Position numbers and translations under genes: made by a program
In this document: piece by piece, positions 56,539 through 64,000 of the stretch
How positions within the stretch are numbered: the first letter of the stretch is position 1
Layout: every line of letters starts with the position of its first letter
Notes under the pieces: generated by a model
What the model was told of the DNA's origin: nothing
The model's input: the letters and a program-made list of their open reading frames with translations, nothing else
The model's database searches: none
NCBI GenBank assembly: GCA_022749895.1
Contig: JAKIWS010000006.1
Coordinates: 1-64,000, forward strand
Reading direction: 5' to 3'
Source: Thermoplasmata archaeon
GTDB taxonomy: Archaea > Thermoplasmatota > Thermoplasmata > Lutacidiplasmatales > UBA184
DNA length: 64,000 bases

Positions 56539-57795
56539 TCACCTCGAAGGTACGGGTTTTCCCTGACGTGAAACGAGCACCGGAACCGGGTCGACGCGGT
56601 AGCCCAGGTGTTCGACCGACGGGACGTCAAAGAGCGCGAAATCCGCGGAACGGCCGAGGGCGATCATCCCAGCGTGACCCCCTTCGCCAACGGCGTGCGC
56701 GGCGTTGACCGTCGCCGCCGTCAGCGCTTCCGCCGGGGTGAGCCGCGCGGAATAGACCGCATGCGCAAGGACGACCGGCATCGATTCGACCCACGAGTTC
56801 GGGGAACAATCGCTCCCCAGCGCGACGGCGACGCCTTCGTCGACCATCGCGCGCCCGAGGCCGGGCTTCGTGACCATCGAGGCGAACGGGGTCACCGGAA
56901 GCAGGACCGCGGTCACGCCGGCGGCGGCCAGGGCCGCCCAGTCTCGCGAACGGGACTCGAGGAGATGGTCGGCCGACGCAGCGCCGACCTCGGCGGCGAG
57001 GCGGGTGCCGCCGGAGAAGACGAACTCATCGGCGTGGATCTTCGGGCGGAGCCCGAGCGCGCTCGCAGCCCGAAGGATCTTCGCGGACTGCTCGACCGTG
57101 AAGAAACCGGGTTCACAAAAGACGTCGCAGAACCGCGCGAGATTCGCCTTCGCGACGGCCGGTAGCATCGTACGCACCACGAGATCGACGTAGGCGTCGG
57201 CGCGATCGGCGTACTCGGGAGGGATCGCGTGGGCGCCCAGGAACGTCGGCACCAGGTTGAGGCCGGTCAAGCGTTGCAGTCGGGGGATCAATCGGAGGAG
57301 GCGAAGCTCGCCGTCCGGCGTGAGCTCGTAGCCGCTCTTCACCTCGACCGTTGTCGCGCCGTGCCGAGCGAGTCCGCGGAGACGACGCGTGGCCTCGTCG
57401 AGGAGGGATTTCTCCGTCGCCGCGCGGGTGGCGCGCACCGTCGAGAACAACCCGCCGCCGTGGCGTGCGATCTCCGCGTACGTGGCCCCGCGCACCTTGA
57501 GCGTCGCCTCCGTCGGGCGGCTCCCGGCGAACAGGACGTGCGTGTGGGCGTCGACGAACCCCGGCACGACCGACCCTCCGTCAGCGTCCACCCGACGGCC
57601 GCCCGGACGGAGGCGGACCTCCCGTTCGAGCACGCGCGTCGATCCGACGAAGACGAACCGCCCCTTGTCGGCGGCGAGCGCCGCTCCGGTGAGCTGGCCC
57701 AGCTCGGTCATCGCATCGCCGACGCGCGGGATCGCGCCGTCGGCCAGCGTCGCGAGGTCGCCGATCCCGTCGACGATGAGGTCGGCCCGGATCAT
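56539..57795 (-). CDS. hutI: Imidazolonepropionase
   Basis: 418 aa amidohydrolase that opens imidazolone propionate to N-formimino-glutamate, third step of histidine degradation. Metal ligands are in PGFVDAHTHVLFAG, the His of FLGAHAIPPEY, KIHADEFVFSGG, and VALGSDCSPNSW with the catalytic Asp. ATG 57795 overlaps the rnz stop by 4 bases. hutH lies at 7.9 kb; hutU is not in the window, so the pathway is dispersed. Assignment over other amidohydrolases rests on the GGGLFSTVRATRAATE segment. Confidence 0.93.
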   Translation of the reverse strand: MIRADLIVDGIGDLATLADGAIPRVGDAMTELGQLTGAALAADKGRFVFVGSTRVLEREVRLRPGGRRVDADGGSVVPGFVDAHTHVLFAGSRPTEATLKVRGATYAEIARHGGGLFSTVRATRAATEKSLLDEATRRLRGLARHGATTVEVKSGYELTPDGELRLLRLIPRLQRLTGLNLVPTFLGAHAIPPEYADRADAYVDLVVRTMLPAVAKANLARFCDVFCEPGFFTVEQSAKILRAASALGLRPKIHADEFVFSGGTRLAAEVGAASADHLLESRSRDWAALAAAGVTAVLLPVTPFASMVTKPGLGRAMVDEGVAVALGSDCSPNSWVESMPVVLAHAVYSARLTPAEALTAATVNAAHAVGEGGHAGMIALGRSADFALFDVPSVEHLGYRVDPVPVLVSRQGKPVPSR

Positions 57796-58694
57796 GGTTG
57801 CTTGATGAGATGGTCGAGCAGGTCGCGCGCGGCGAGCGCACCGGGGAACCGGCCCCGCGCTTCAAGCTCGAGGGACGCCGATTCCTTGTACCGGGAGGAG
57901 AAGTGGGTGAGGAACAGCGTCCCGACCTCCGCGTCCCGGGCGAGCTCCGCGGCCTGTCGCGCGGAGGAGTGGCCCCACGCGTTCGCCTCTTTTTCGAGGT
58001 CCTCCGCGGTCGTCGCTTCGTGGATGAGCACCGTCGCCCGGTGGGCGAGCTTCCGCACCTCGTCTGTCGGCGATGTATCCCCCGAGTAGACGATCGAGCG
58101 CCCCGGTCGAGGGGCGCCGATCACGTCGTCCGGATGGACGACCGTCGCGCCGACCGTCACGGATTCGCCCGCCTCCAACCGTGCGAAATCCCGTCCGTGG
58201 ATCCCGAGGGCGTGGGCTTTCGTCCCGTCGAACCGGCCGCGTTTCGCGGGCTCGTCGATGCGGTAGGCGAGCGTCGGCACCGGGTGCTCGGCCCGGGCGG
58301 TCCGGACCGTGACGCCGTCGAGCTCGACCGACTGCCCGGCTTCGAGCGGGTGGACGTGGACCGGGAATCGGAGCGTGAAGTGGCCGAGATGGAGTATTCG
58401 GTCGACCATCTCCGGGGTCTCCGGCGGACCGTAGACATCGAGCGGGTCGGTCCGGTTGTTGAGCCCCATGCTCTGGATGAGGCCGGGGAGCCCGAGAAAA
58501 TGATCCCCGTGGAAGTGGCTCAGGAAGACCCGGCGCACACGCATGAACGACACTGAGGAGTGGAACAACTGCCGCTGCGTCCCCTCCCCGCAATCGAGGA
58601 GCACGACCTCCTTGTCGGTGTCGAGGGCGATCGCGCTGGCGGAGCGCTCCTTCGTCGGCCAGCTCCCGGCCGTGCCGAGGAACGTGAGGCGCAT
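57792..58694 (-). CDS. rnz: Ribonuclease Z
   Basis: 300 aa MBL-fold endonuclease that cuts tRNA precursors 3' of the discriminator, needed here because CCA is not encoded. Motifs: MRLTFLGTAGSWPTKER, LLDCGEGTQRQL, SHFHGDHFLGLPG, ARAEHPVPTLAYR, IVYSGDTSPTDEV and FLTHFSSRY. The GTG at 58709 would add five residues, but ATG 58694 lies exactly 27 bp after a TATA box, making it the likely leaderless start. It is coupled to hutI by a 4-base overlap, an unusual partnership. Confidence 0.95.
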   Translation of the reverse strand: MRLTFLGTAGSWPTKERSASAIALDTDKEVVLLDCGEGTQRQLFHSSVSFMRVRRVFLSHFHGDHFLGLPGLIQSMGLNNRTDPLDVYGPPETPEMVDRILHLGHFTLRFPVHVHPLEAGQSVELDGVTVRTARAEHPVPTLAYRIDEPAKRGRFDGTKAHALGIHGRDFARLEAGESVTVGATVVHPDDVIGAPRPGRSIVYSGDTSPTDEVRKLAHRATVLIHEATTAEDLEKEANAWGHSSARQAAELARDAEVGTLFLTHFSSRYKESASLELEARGRFPGALAARDLLDHLIKQP

Positions 58695-58710
58695 CGGGCG
58701 GGGGGACACC

Positions 58711-58727
58711 GGGATACGTATTATCCC
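58711..58727. promoter_or_regulatory. Palindromic TATA element of rnz
   Basis: GGGATA-CGTAT-TATCCC has perfect 6-bp arms. On the minus strand GATAATAC is centred 27 bp before ATG 58694. The symmetry could also let it drive the divergent gene at 58790 or bind a dimeric regulator. Confidence 0.55.
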
Positions 58728-58789
58728 GCCGCCGGGGCGCGACGAGGGCTAAAGATGATATTGGGAGCTTGGCCTCCTTCGACTCACGG

Positions 58790-59908
58790 ATGACCGACTG
58801 GGAGGCCGTCGAGCGCCTGCGTTCGAAGGGCTGGGATTGGGACCGGATCGCCAGCGATCCCAAGGTCGAGTTCCACGCCGAAGATCAGGCGGGGGATCCG
58901 GGTCGTGCTCTCCGCGCGTTATACTACCAGCGGAGGTCCCGACAGCAGCGCCGGCCCAGCCGCGGGAGCAAATCCGACCGCGCCGCGGACGAGAAGGACC
59001 CGCTCCGCCCGCGCTGGAGCCTCGCCCGCATCGGCCTCATTCTGGCCCCGATGTTCGCGGTCTGGACCCTCCTGGCGTACCTCTACCCCTCCCCCGTCGG
59101 GGTCTACCTCGGTTGGTTTCCGACCCTGGTGTTCCTTCTGGTCATCGCGGTCGGCGTGCTCTGCTTCGGCCTTCTGCGGGCCGTGGACAAATGGAGCAGT
59201 GTTCACCGCAACGCGGTGATCATCGGCGCCGTCCTCGGACTCCTGGTCGCAGGTGGATTCGGCCTGTTCGCCGTCGCGGCGGGATGCCCAAATCTGACGC
59301 CGAACCTGTCGGCGGAGCCGAGTAACTGGGAGAAGGCCGCGAATCCCGCATGGACGTCGGGAGGCAACCCGGTCTTCTTCTTCTACGGTTCCATCGCCTG
59401 TCCGTACTGCTCGGCCTCCAGCTGGTCGATGATGGTGGCGCTGCAGAAATTCGGTGCGCTCTCCGGGTTAACCTACGGCTATTCGTCCCCGACGGACCAG
59501 GCGGGTCCTAACACGCCGGAGGTGATCCTGGCGGGTTCGGCGCTCCAGAGCCAGTACATCACGCTCGACGTCGCGGAGGCTACGGACCCGACGACGATCA
59601 CGCTCCCGACGGTCTCCGGCTGCGTCGAACAGGCGTACGTCAGTGCCTACGGAAGCGGTGGCATCCCGTTCAACGTGATCGGAGGCGTGTACGTGCACTC
59701 GGGTACTCTTGTCCAGCCGAGCGTCCTCCACGGCATGACGTACCAGCAGGTCCAGGGCCAGGTCTCGAACCAGTCGGGCCCGGCGTGGGACGCCATCAAG
59801 GGTCCCGCGTACGCGATGGAAGCGTTCATGGTGAAGGCCGACGGGGGCAATCCGGCGAACGTCGCGAACGACCCGAACGTCGCCGGGATCTTGTCCCAGA
59901 TCCACTAG
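58790..59908 (+). CDS. Membrane-anchored thioredoxin-fold protein (DUF929-like), putative disulfide oxidase
   Basis: 372 aa. A small N-terminal helical unit (DWEAVERLRSKGWDWDRI) and a basic linker are followed by three membrane helices (RIGLILAPMFAVWTLLAYL, LVFLLVIAVGVLCFGLL, AVIIGAVLGLLVAGGFGLFA). The extracytoplasmic part carries FFFYGSIACPYCSASSW, a CxxC thioredoxin-like site, and matches DUF929-type archaeal proteins. With the VKOR gene 10 bases downstream it probably forms a DsbA/DsbB-like pair making disulfides in exported proteins. ATG 58790 is preferred to TTG 58769. Other Cys (AAGCPNL, VSGCVEQ) may form structural bonds. Confidence 0.82.
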   Translation: MTDWEAVERLRSKGWDWDRIASDPKVEFHAEDQAGDPGRALRALYYQRRSRQQRRPSRGSKSDRAADEKDPLRPRWSLARIGLILAPMFAVWTLLAYLYPSPVGVYLGWFPTLVFLLVIAVGVLCFGLLRAVDKWSSVHRNAVIIGAVLGLLVAGGFGLFAVAAGCPNLTPNLSAEPSNWEKAANPAWTSGGNPVFFFYGSIACPYCSASSWSMMVALQKFGALSGLTYGYSSPTDQAGPNTPEVILAGSALQSQYITLDVAEATDPTTITLPTVSGCVEQAYVSAYGSGGIPFNVIGGVYVHSGTLVQPSVLHGMTYQQVQGQVSNQSGPAWDAIKGPAYAMEAFMVKADGGNPANVANDPNVAGILSQIH

Positions 59909-59918
59909 CCCCCCACGG

Positions 59919-60404
59919 ATGCGGGCCGAGACGCTCCACCAGATCATCCTCGCGGCGGTGCTCGCGGGGCTGGGCCTGTCGCTGTACGCAGGGTACGAGA
60001 CGGTTAACGCGGCCGCGGCGAACAGCTGCTCGTTCAGTCCGGTGTTCTCCTGCGGGACGGTGCTCAACAGCGGCAAGACGCACACCCTCGGGATCCCGGA
60101 CTGGGTCCTCGGGACGACCGGCTTCGTCGCCTTGCTCGCGGTCGACGTCCCGCTGTTCCGCACGTGGGACCGGCGGTGGCTCATCGTGCTGCTCGGACTC
60201 GCCGGCATCGGCCTCCTCTTCGCGGCCTACCTCGCGACCATTGAAGTGTTCCAGATCGGGGCGCTATGCCCCGTCTGCTTTGGCACCTACGTGGCCGATG
60301 CGATCGTGCTCGGCGCGGCTTGGTCGCTGTTCCGTCGTGGGCGCGGGGGCGAAAAAGGCCCGGTCACCCCGGACGGGGCGCTTACCGCGAATTCGACGCC
60401 GTAA
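59919..60404 (+). CDS. VKOR-family disulfide-generating membrane protein
   Basis: 161 aa with four membrane helices (IILAAVLAGLGLSLYAGY, VLGTTGFVALLAVDVPLF, IVLLGLAGIGLLFAAYL, ADAIVLGAAWSLF). Conserved Cys pairs: NSCSFSPVFSCG in the outer loop and ALCPVCF at the helix-4 CxxC. VKOR homologues reoxidise a thioredoxin-like partner by passing electrons to quinone. The partner is the preceding gene. ATG 59919. The C-terminal tail is basic and overlaps the convergent DUF169 gene by 23 bp. Confidence 0.9.
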   Translation: MRAETLHQIILAAVLAGLGLSLYAGYETVNAAAANSCSFSPVFSCGTVLNSGKTHTLGIPDWVLGTTGFVALLAVDVPLFRTWDRRWLIVLLGLAGIGLLFAAYLATIEVFQIGALCPVCFGTYVADAIVLGAAWSLFRRGRGGEKGPVTPDGALTANSTP

Positions 60405-61101
60405 ACGGCCGGGCGGAGGCGATCCTCCGCCGACGGTCCTCGGCCTCGACGACATCGTTCGCGTGCCGGATCTTCCGCACCGACGCGGCGAACGCCTCCA
60501 GGTGGTCGCCGCGGATGCCCACGACGAGCTCGCCGTCGCCCATCTGCGTGAACACCCGGCTTCCGATGCACCCCATCGACATCGCGACCGCGGCGCCCTG
60601 GTTCAGGATCGGGTTGATCGCGCACATCGGGCGACCGTTGATCGGCACCTGGCCGCCCGCCGCCTCGACGGCGAGCATCGCGGACTTCGCCTTCGCGAAC
60701 AGGAGGACAGTAGTCGGGGGAACGTCGAGCGTCCCGAGCGGGCCGTAGGCGACGAACTTGGGCGCCTCGACGTTGTGCGGGATCTCCCCCTCTTCCCCGG
60801 GTCGAAGGTACTGCTCCTTCTGCATCATGCCGATCGTACTCATGAGGCGTCCGCCGAGCTCGCCTTCCGGCTTCATCCCCAGGACGAAGGCCCCGACCTC
60901 GCAGGCGTCGTGGGCCTTGACGCCCGCGTAGAACGGGCGCGACGCGCCCTCGGCGAAGAACGTGCAGACCGACGGCACCCCGCCGGGATGCTCGGGAACC
61001 CCGTTGGGTGGGGCCTCGAGGTACGAGACCTGGACGGGGGGCACAATCAGATCGAGGTCGCGAGTGAGCTGGGCGGCGACTTCGCCGAGATGCTGCGCCA
61101 T
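60382..61101 (-). CDS. DUF169-family protein
   Basis: 239 aa. Family pattern: LIVPPVQVSYLEAPP, CTFFAEGASRPFYAG, ACEVGAFVLGM, and MGCIGSRVFTQMGDGELVVG. DUF169 proteins often sit near formate or CO metabolism genes and have conserved Cys (TFFC-like, ACEVG, GCIGSR); function unknown. ATG 61101; a TATA box (61133-61142, CCATATTTAG on the minus strand) lies about 36 bp upstream. Soluble. Confidence 0.85.
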   Translation of the reverse strand: MAQHLGEVAAQLTRDLDLIVPPVQVSYLEAPPNGVPEHPGGVPSVCTFFAEGASRPFYAGVKAHDACEVGAFVLGMKPEGELGGRLMSTIGMMQKEQYLRPGEEGEIPHNVEAPKFVAYGPLGTLDVPPTTVLLFAKAKSAMLAVEAAGGQVPINGRPMCAINPILNQGAAVAMSMGCIGSRVFTQMGDGELVVGIRGDHLEAFAASVRKIRHANDVVEAEDRRRRIASARPFTASNSR

Positions 61102-61209
61102 GAGTTGCCTGGCCGGCCGAGACTATCGAAGGCTAAATATGGTTTCGCCTTGGAAACCAAATCGGAACCGGTAGCCGTGTTCCTCGGTAGCAGTCCCCCC
61201 CGCTTACCC

Positions 61210-61218
61210 ATTAAATAG
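61210..61218 (+). promoter_or_regulatory. TATA box of atpKEC
   Basis: ATTAAATAG centred about 40 bp before ATG 61254, giving a leader of about 13 bases. Confidence 0.5.
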
Positions 61219-61253
61219 GCCCCCCGGGTCCGCGGCCCCGAGGTTACACGGGC

Positions 61254-61472
61254 ATGACGGACCCGACACTGGCACTCGCAGCGGGGATCGCGATCGCGGG
61301 AGGGCTCATCGGCACCGGCATGGCGCAATCCGGTATCGGCGCCGCCGGCATGGGGATCATCGCGGAAAAGCCCGAGAAGTTCGGGCAGTTCCTGTTCGTG
61401 TTCGTGATTCCCGAGACGCTCTGGATCATCGGCTTCGTGCTCGGGATCATCTTGATCCTGAACGTCCTGTAG
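61254..61472 (+). CDS. atpK: A-type ATPase proteolipid subunit K (c)
   Basis: 72 aa, one helical hairpin of the rotor ring. Helix 1 is TLALAAGIAIAGGLIGTGM, followed by a Gln (MAQSGIG), the cytoplasmic loop AEKPEKFG, and helix 2 FVFVIPETLWIIGFVLGI with the ion-binding Glu. The PET motif and the Gln in helix 1 leave open whether H+ or Na+ is transported. ATG 61254. It leads a set with atpE and atpC; atpI is convergent at 63157, not upstream as usual. Confidence 0.93.
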   Translation: MTDPTLALAAGIAIAGGLIGTGMAQSGIGAAGMGIIAEKPEKFGQFLFVFVIPETLWIIGFVLGIILILNVL

Positions 61473-61490
61473 GCCCGGATCCGCTCCGCC

Positions 61491-62045
61491 ATGGGCCTCG
61501 AGAAGCTCCTCGACGAAATTCGTCAGCGTGGGGAGAGCCAGCTCTCCGAAATCGGGACCACGACCGCGGCCGCCCGGGCCGCCCTCGTCGAGGACCGGGA
61601 CCGTCGCGTCGCGGCCATCGCCCAGGAGATCCAGCGGCTCGCGGACCGCGAAGCGGAGCGCGAACGAGCCCAGCGGCTCGCGGGGGCCAAGGTCGCCGCC
61701 CGCAAGCTCGTCTACGAGGCGAAGGAGCAGCGCGCCACCGCGGCGCTCGAACGCGCGCGCACCGAGCTTGCGGCGTTCACGAAGAGCCCGGAGTACGCCC
61801 CGCTCTTGCAGCGCATGTACGCCCACGCCGTCGAGCGCCTCGGCGCAAAGGTGAAGGTCCGCGGCCGGGCGGAGGATGCGTCCGTGTTGAAGGGGATCGC
61901 GGGGAAGGGCTTCAACGACGACCCCGCGCCGGTCCTCGGCGGGCTGATCGCGGAGAGCCCGGACGCGGCGAAGCGTCTCAACCTCACGCTCGACGAACTG
62001 CTGCGGCTCAACGAAGACAAGATCCGCCAGACCGTCGACGCGTAA
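61491..62045 (+). CDS. atpE: A-type ATPase subunit E
   Basis: 184 aa peripheral-stalk subunit. A long N-terminal helix suitable for coiled-coil (LLDEIRQRGESQLSEI to RAQRLAGAKVAARKLVYEAK) precedes the globular C-terminal domain (SPEYAPLLQRMYAHAVERL, GLIAESPDAAKRLNLTLDELL). ATG 61491, 18 bases after atpK. It links the A1 head to the membrane stator (subunit I). Confidence 0.92.
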   Translation: MGLEKLLDEIRQRGESQLSEIGTTTAAARAALVEDRDRRVAAIAQEIQRLADREAERERAQRLAGAKVAARKLVYEAKEQRATAALERARTELAAFTKSPEYAPLLQRMYAHAVERLGAKVKVRGRAEDASVLKGIAGKGFNDDPAPVLGGLIAESPDAAKRLNLTLDELLRLNEDKIRQTVDA

Positions 62046-62060
62046 CGCGAGGGTCGGTCC

Positions 62061-63140
62061 GTGGCGGGCTCCCCGTACGCGAGCGCCCTCGGCCGGCTGA
62101 AAGCGTCGTTCGTGAACTTCCTCCCGAAGGAGGTCTACGGGAACTTGGTCGCGGCCCGCGACCTCGCTGAGGTCACCAAGAACCTGGAAGCGACCCCCTA
62201 CGGGCCCGAGATCGTGCAAACAGCGGCGAGCTACTCCGGCGCTACGCTCCTCGAGATCGCGATCAACCGAACGTTCGTCCGGCGCAACCGCCAGGCGCTC
62301 GAGGCGGCGCCGTTCGCGGGTCGCCCGATTCTGCAAGCGTACCTCCGCCGGTGGGACATCCAGAACGTCGGGCTCATCCTGGCGTCGAAGGTCCAGGGCC
62401 GTGCCATCGGCGAAACCGAGCAGTTCCTGGTGTCGAGCCGGGATATGCCGGCGGGCCTCTTCGCCGGCGCGATGAGCCTGGACGATGTCCGTCAGATCCT
62501 GGCGCAGCCGACGGTGGAAGCGGTCGCGAGCGCGCTCGTCCGATTCGGGTACGGCGCGACGATCCTGCCGCTCGTCGATCAGTTCTCCCGGACCAAGGAC
62601 GTCTTCCCGATCCTGCACGCGCTCGAGCGGGAGTACTACCAGAAGCTGCTCGAAGCGACGCGGTACTTCCAGGGCGACGAGTGGACCGTCCGCCAGTTCA
62701 TCCAGAGCGAGGTCGACCTCCGGAACGTCCTGCTGCTGCTCAAGGGGAAGGACGCCGAGCTCCCCATCGAGGACGTCGTGGAGCGGTTCGTCGACGGCGG
62801 GCTCCTCACCGCCGCGTCGGTCCCGGACCTGTACGGGGCCCTCACCGTCCCCGACCTTGCCCAGGCGCTTGAGCCGCGGTTTCCCGCGATCGCCGAGGGA
62901 ACGGCCGTGTACCGCGCCGACCAAACGCTCACCGGGTACGAGATCGCGCTCACGCGGGAGCGGGCCGTGCGGGAGCTCAAGCGACTCCGCTCGTACCCCC
63001 TCTCGATCGCGATCCTGTTCGGCTATCTCCTGCTGGCCGAGCTCGAGCGCGGCGACCTCCGTCGGGTCGTCTACGGCAAGGTCTACGACATCCCGCCGGC
63101 GAAGGTCGAAACGCTGTTGATCGTACCGCGGCTCGGCTGA
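62061..63140 (+). CDS. atpC: A-type ATPase subunit C (d)
   Basis: 359 aa, the central-shaft cap that joins the A1 rotor to the K ring. Three repeated V-ATPase subunit C domains of about 115 residues are visible, e.g. YANLVAARDLAEVTKNLEAT-like KNLEATPYGPEI, LLEATRYFQGDEWTVRQFI, DLRNVLLLLKGKDAELP and the end ILFGYLLLAELERGDLRRV. GTG 62061, 15 bases after atpE. After it come 16 bases and the convergent atpI stop. Confidence 0.93.
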   Translation: MAGSPYASALGRLKASFVNFLPKEVYGNLVAARDLAEVTKNLEATPYGPEIVQTAASYSGATLLEIAINRTFVRRNRQALEAAPFAGRPILQAYLRRWDIQNVGLILASKVQGRAIGETEQFLVSSRDMPAGLFAGAMSLDDVRQILAQPTVEAVASALVRFGYGATILPLVDQFSRTKDVFPILHALEREYYQKLLEATRYFQGDEWTVRQFIQSEVDLRNVLLLLKGKDAELPIEDVVERFVDGGLLTAASVPDLYGALTVPDLAQALEPRFPAIAEGTAVYRADQTLTGYEIALTRERAVRELKRLRSYPLSIAILFGYLLLAELERGDLRRVVYGKVYDIPPAKVETLLIVPRLG

Positions 63141-63156
63141 GGGCGCGGCGCCGGGC

Positions 63157-64000
63157 CTACGCGGCCGCGGGGGATTCCGCGCTCGGCGCGGGGAGCGTGT
63201 GCACGCGCCGGGAGGCGAGGGGCCGGAACGCCTTCCCGTTCCCCGTGTAGAACTTCGACAGGTGCTCGACGAAGATCAGACGAGCGCCTTGGATCCCGGG
63301 TTCGAAGACCCCCAGAATGACGTTGAACCCCTGACCCACGACCAGGATCAGCACCCCCAGGAAGATGCCGACCACCCCGAGACCCGGCACGTGACCGCCG
63401 GCAAGCGTCGTGAATCCGAAATTGATCAGGAGCGCCAGAACGACGCTGGCGAGGAGGATGCCCACGAGGCGGGTGTACGATAGGATGTGGCTCAGCACCT
63501 CGATCAGGGCCATCCCGCCCAGCTGGAACCCTTCGCCGAAGATCAGGAGCCCAAGCCCGCCCACGAGGCCCGCGAGACTCAACGCTACGAAGGGGTGCGC
63601 GCCGAAATTGAACACGGCCGTCCCGGCGTGGATGAACGTGAGACCGAAGGAGGCGATCGCGAACGCGAAGATGATCCCCCCGACCTTGCCGAGCGCCGCC
63701 CGCGGGTGGTGGTGGAAATACTCCTTGAGCGCGCCCAGGAGGAATCCGAGCACGACCATCCCGAGGCCCAGGTACCCCGCGAGGTACAGCAGCTTCGGGA
63801 CGGTCACGCGGAGGTTGCTCTTGTCGAGCGGGGTCGGAATTCCCGGCAGGATGGCGAATCCGAAGAACGCGTTCGTCGCGATCCCGATTGCGATCGCGAG
63901 CAGCGTGCCGGGGATGAGGGCGTAGGCGAGCGATTGCATCGCGCTCGGGCCCATGATCGTCTTCACGAGGTTCCGCCCGAACTTCGGGAGATACCGGGCG
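63157..64000 (-). CDS. atpI: A-type ATPase subunit I (a), C-terminal part (5' end outside window)
   Basis: About 280 codons; the frame stays open to the window edge, so the N-terminal cytoplasmic half lies outside. The membrane domain shows seven to eight helices: ALIPGTLLAIAIGIATNAFF, LLYLAGYLGLGMVVLGFLLG, IFAFAIASFGLTFIHAGTAV, LSLAGLVGGLGLLIFGEGFQ and the strongly conserved ALIEVLSHILSYTRLVGILL with the Arg that faces the rotor ring. It forms the ion channel with subunit K. Its orientation, convergent with atpKEC, breaks the usual archaeal gene order. Confidence 0.92.
   Translation of the reverse strand, partial: ARYLPKFGRNLVKTIMGPSAMQSLAYALIPGTLLAIAIGIATNAFFGFAILPGIPTPLDKSNLRVTVPKLLYLAGYLGLGMVVLGFLLGALKEYFHHHPRAALGKVGGIIFAFAIASFGLTFIHAGTAVFNFGAHPFVALSLAGLVGGLGLLIFGEGFQLGGMALIEVLSHILSYTRLVGILLASVVLALLINFGFTTLAGGHVPGLGVVGIFLGVLILVVGQGFNVILGVFEPGIQGARLIFVEHLSKFYTGNGKAFRPLASRRVHTLPAPSAESPAAA

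Noticed and set aside
1-64000. CRISPR arrays, insertion sequences, prophage or integrase genes
   Set aside because: No regularly spaced repeats, transposase, integrase or phage structural motifs were seen on either strand.

Overview
The window reads as part of the chromosome of a high-GC archaeon, most likely a member of the Thermoplasmatota (inference). Seen directly: an archaeal large-subunit replicative polymerase (DP2), RadA, an A-type ATPase with subunits K, E, C and I, an RNase P Pop5 protein, PurP, FtsZ, TATA boxes about 27 bp upstream of many start codons (several genes look leaderless), a tRNA without encoded CCA and with a BHB intron, and surface proteins with the 'FTESGL' repeat common in Thermoplasmata. 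Many starts are GTG or TTG. No rRNA, CRISPR array, transposon or phage gene was found.

Layout. 1-10 kb: tail of purC, radA, a tungstate/molybdate transport operon with a ModE-like regulator and a palindromic operator candidate, a nickel superoxide dismutase (sodN) divergent from its maturation protease (sodX), which leads a ChrB-domain gene and a beta-propeller gene, then hutH. 10-20 kb: zinc-ribbon protein, a receiver-only protein, mutY fused to an intact Nudix box, thioredoxin, purH, a pilin-like surface protein, a RecA-like remnant, pop5, ftsZ, and a cardiolipin synthase coupled to a metallo-beta-lactamase-fold hydrolase. 20-30 kb: membrane proteins, a receiver/winged-helix regulator, two DUF3494 ice-binding-type secreted proteins, a repeat ORF in frame with a DUF1801 protein, then cupin, VOC and hemerythrin-like proteins. 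30-46 kb: GST-like protein, polC/DP2, a tRNA-Arg with a T-loop intron, an HTH regulator plus small partner divergent from a long run (molybdenum hydroxylase trio, purP, gcvT), an AAA/TPR protein translationally coupled to nadC, and nadA. 46-56 kb: membrane proteins, PolX, a Kelch/PKD surface protein, a DUF2400 protein, and B12-dependent ribonucleotide reductase. 56-64 kb: small zinc-ribbon and repeat proteins, hutI-rnz, a thioredoxin-fold/VKOR disulfide pair, a DUF169 protein, and part of the A-ATPase with atpKEC on one strand and atpI convergent on the other.

Together the genes cover purine synthesis (purC, purH, purP), one-carbon supply (gcvT), de novo NAD synthesis (nadA, nadC), partial histidine degradation (hutH, hutI), Mo/W uptake with a Mo-hydroxylase that could use it, oxidative defence (NiSOD, thioredoxin, GST, MutY) and extracytoplasmic disulfide formation. 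The most striking single object is the tRNA-Arg(UCG) gene at 34753-34853, whose T-loop is interrupted by a 26-nt intron with a textbook bulge-helix-bulge fold.
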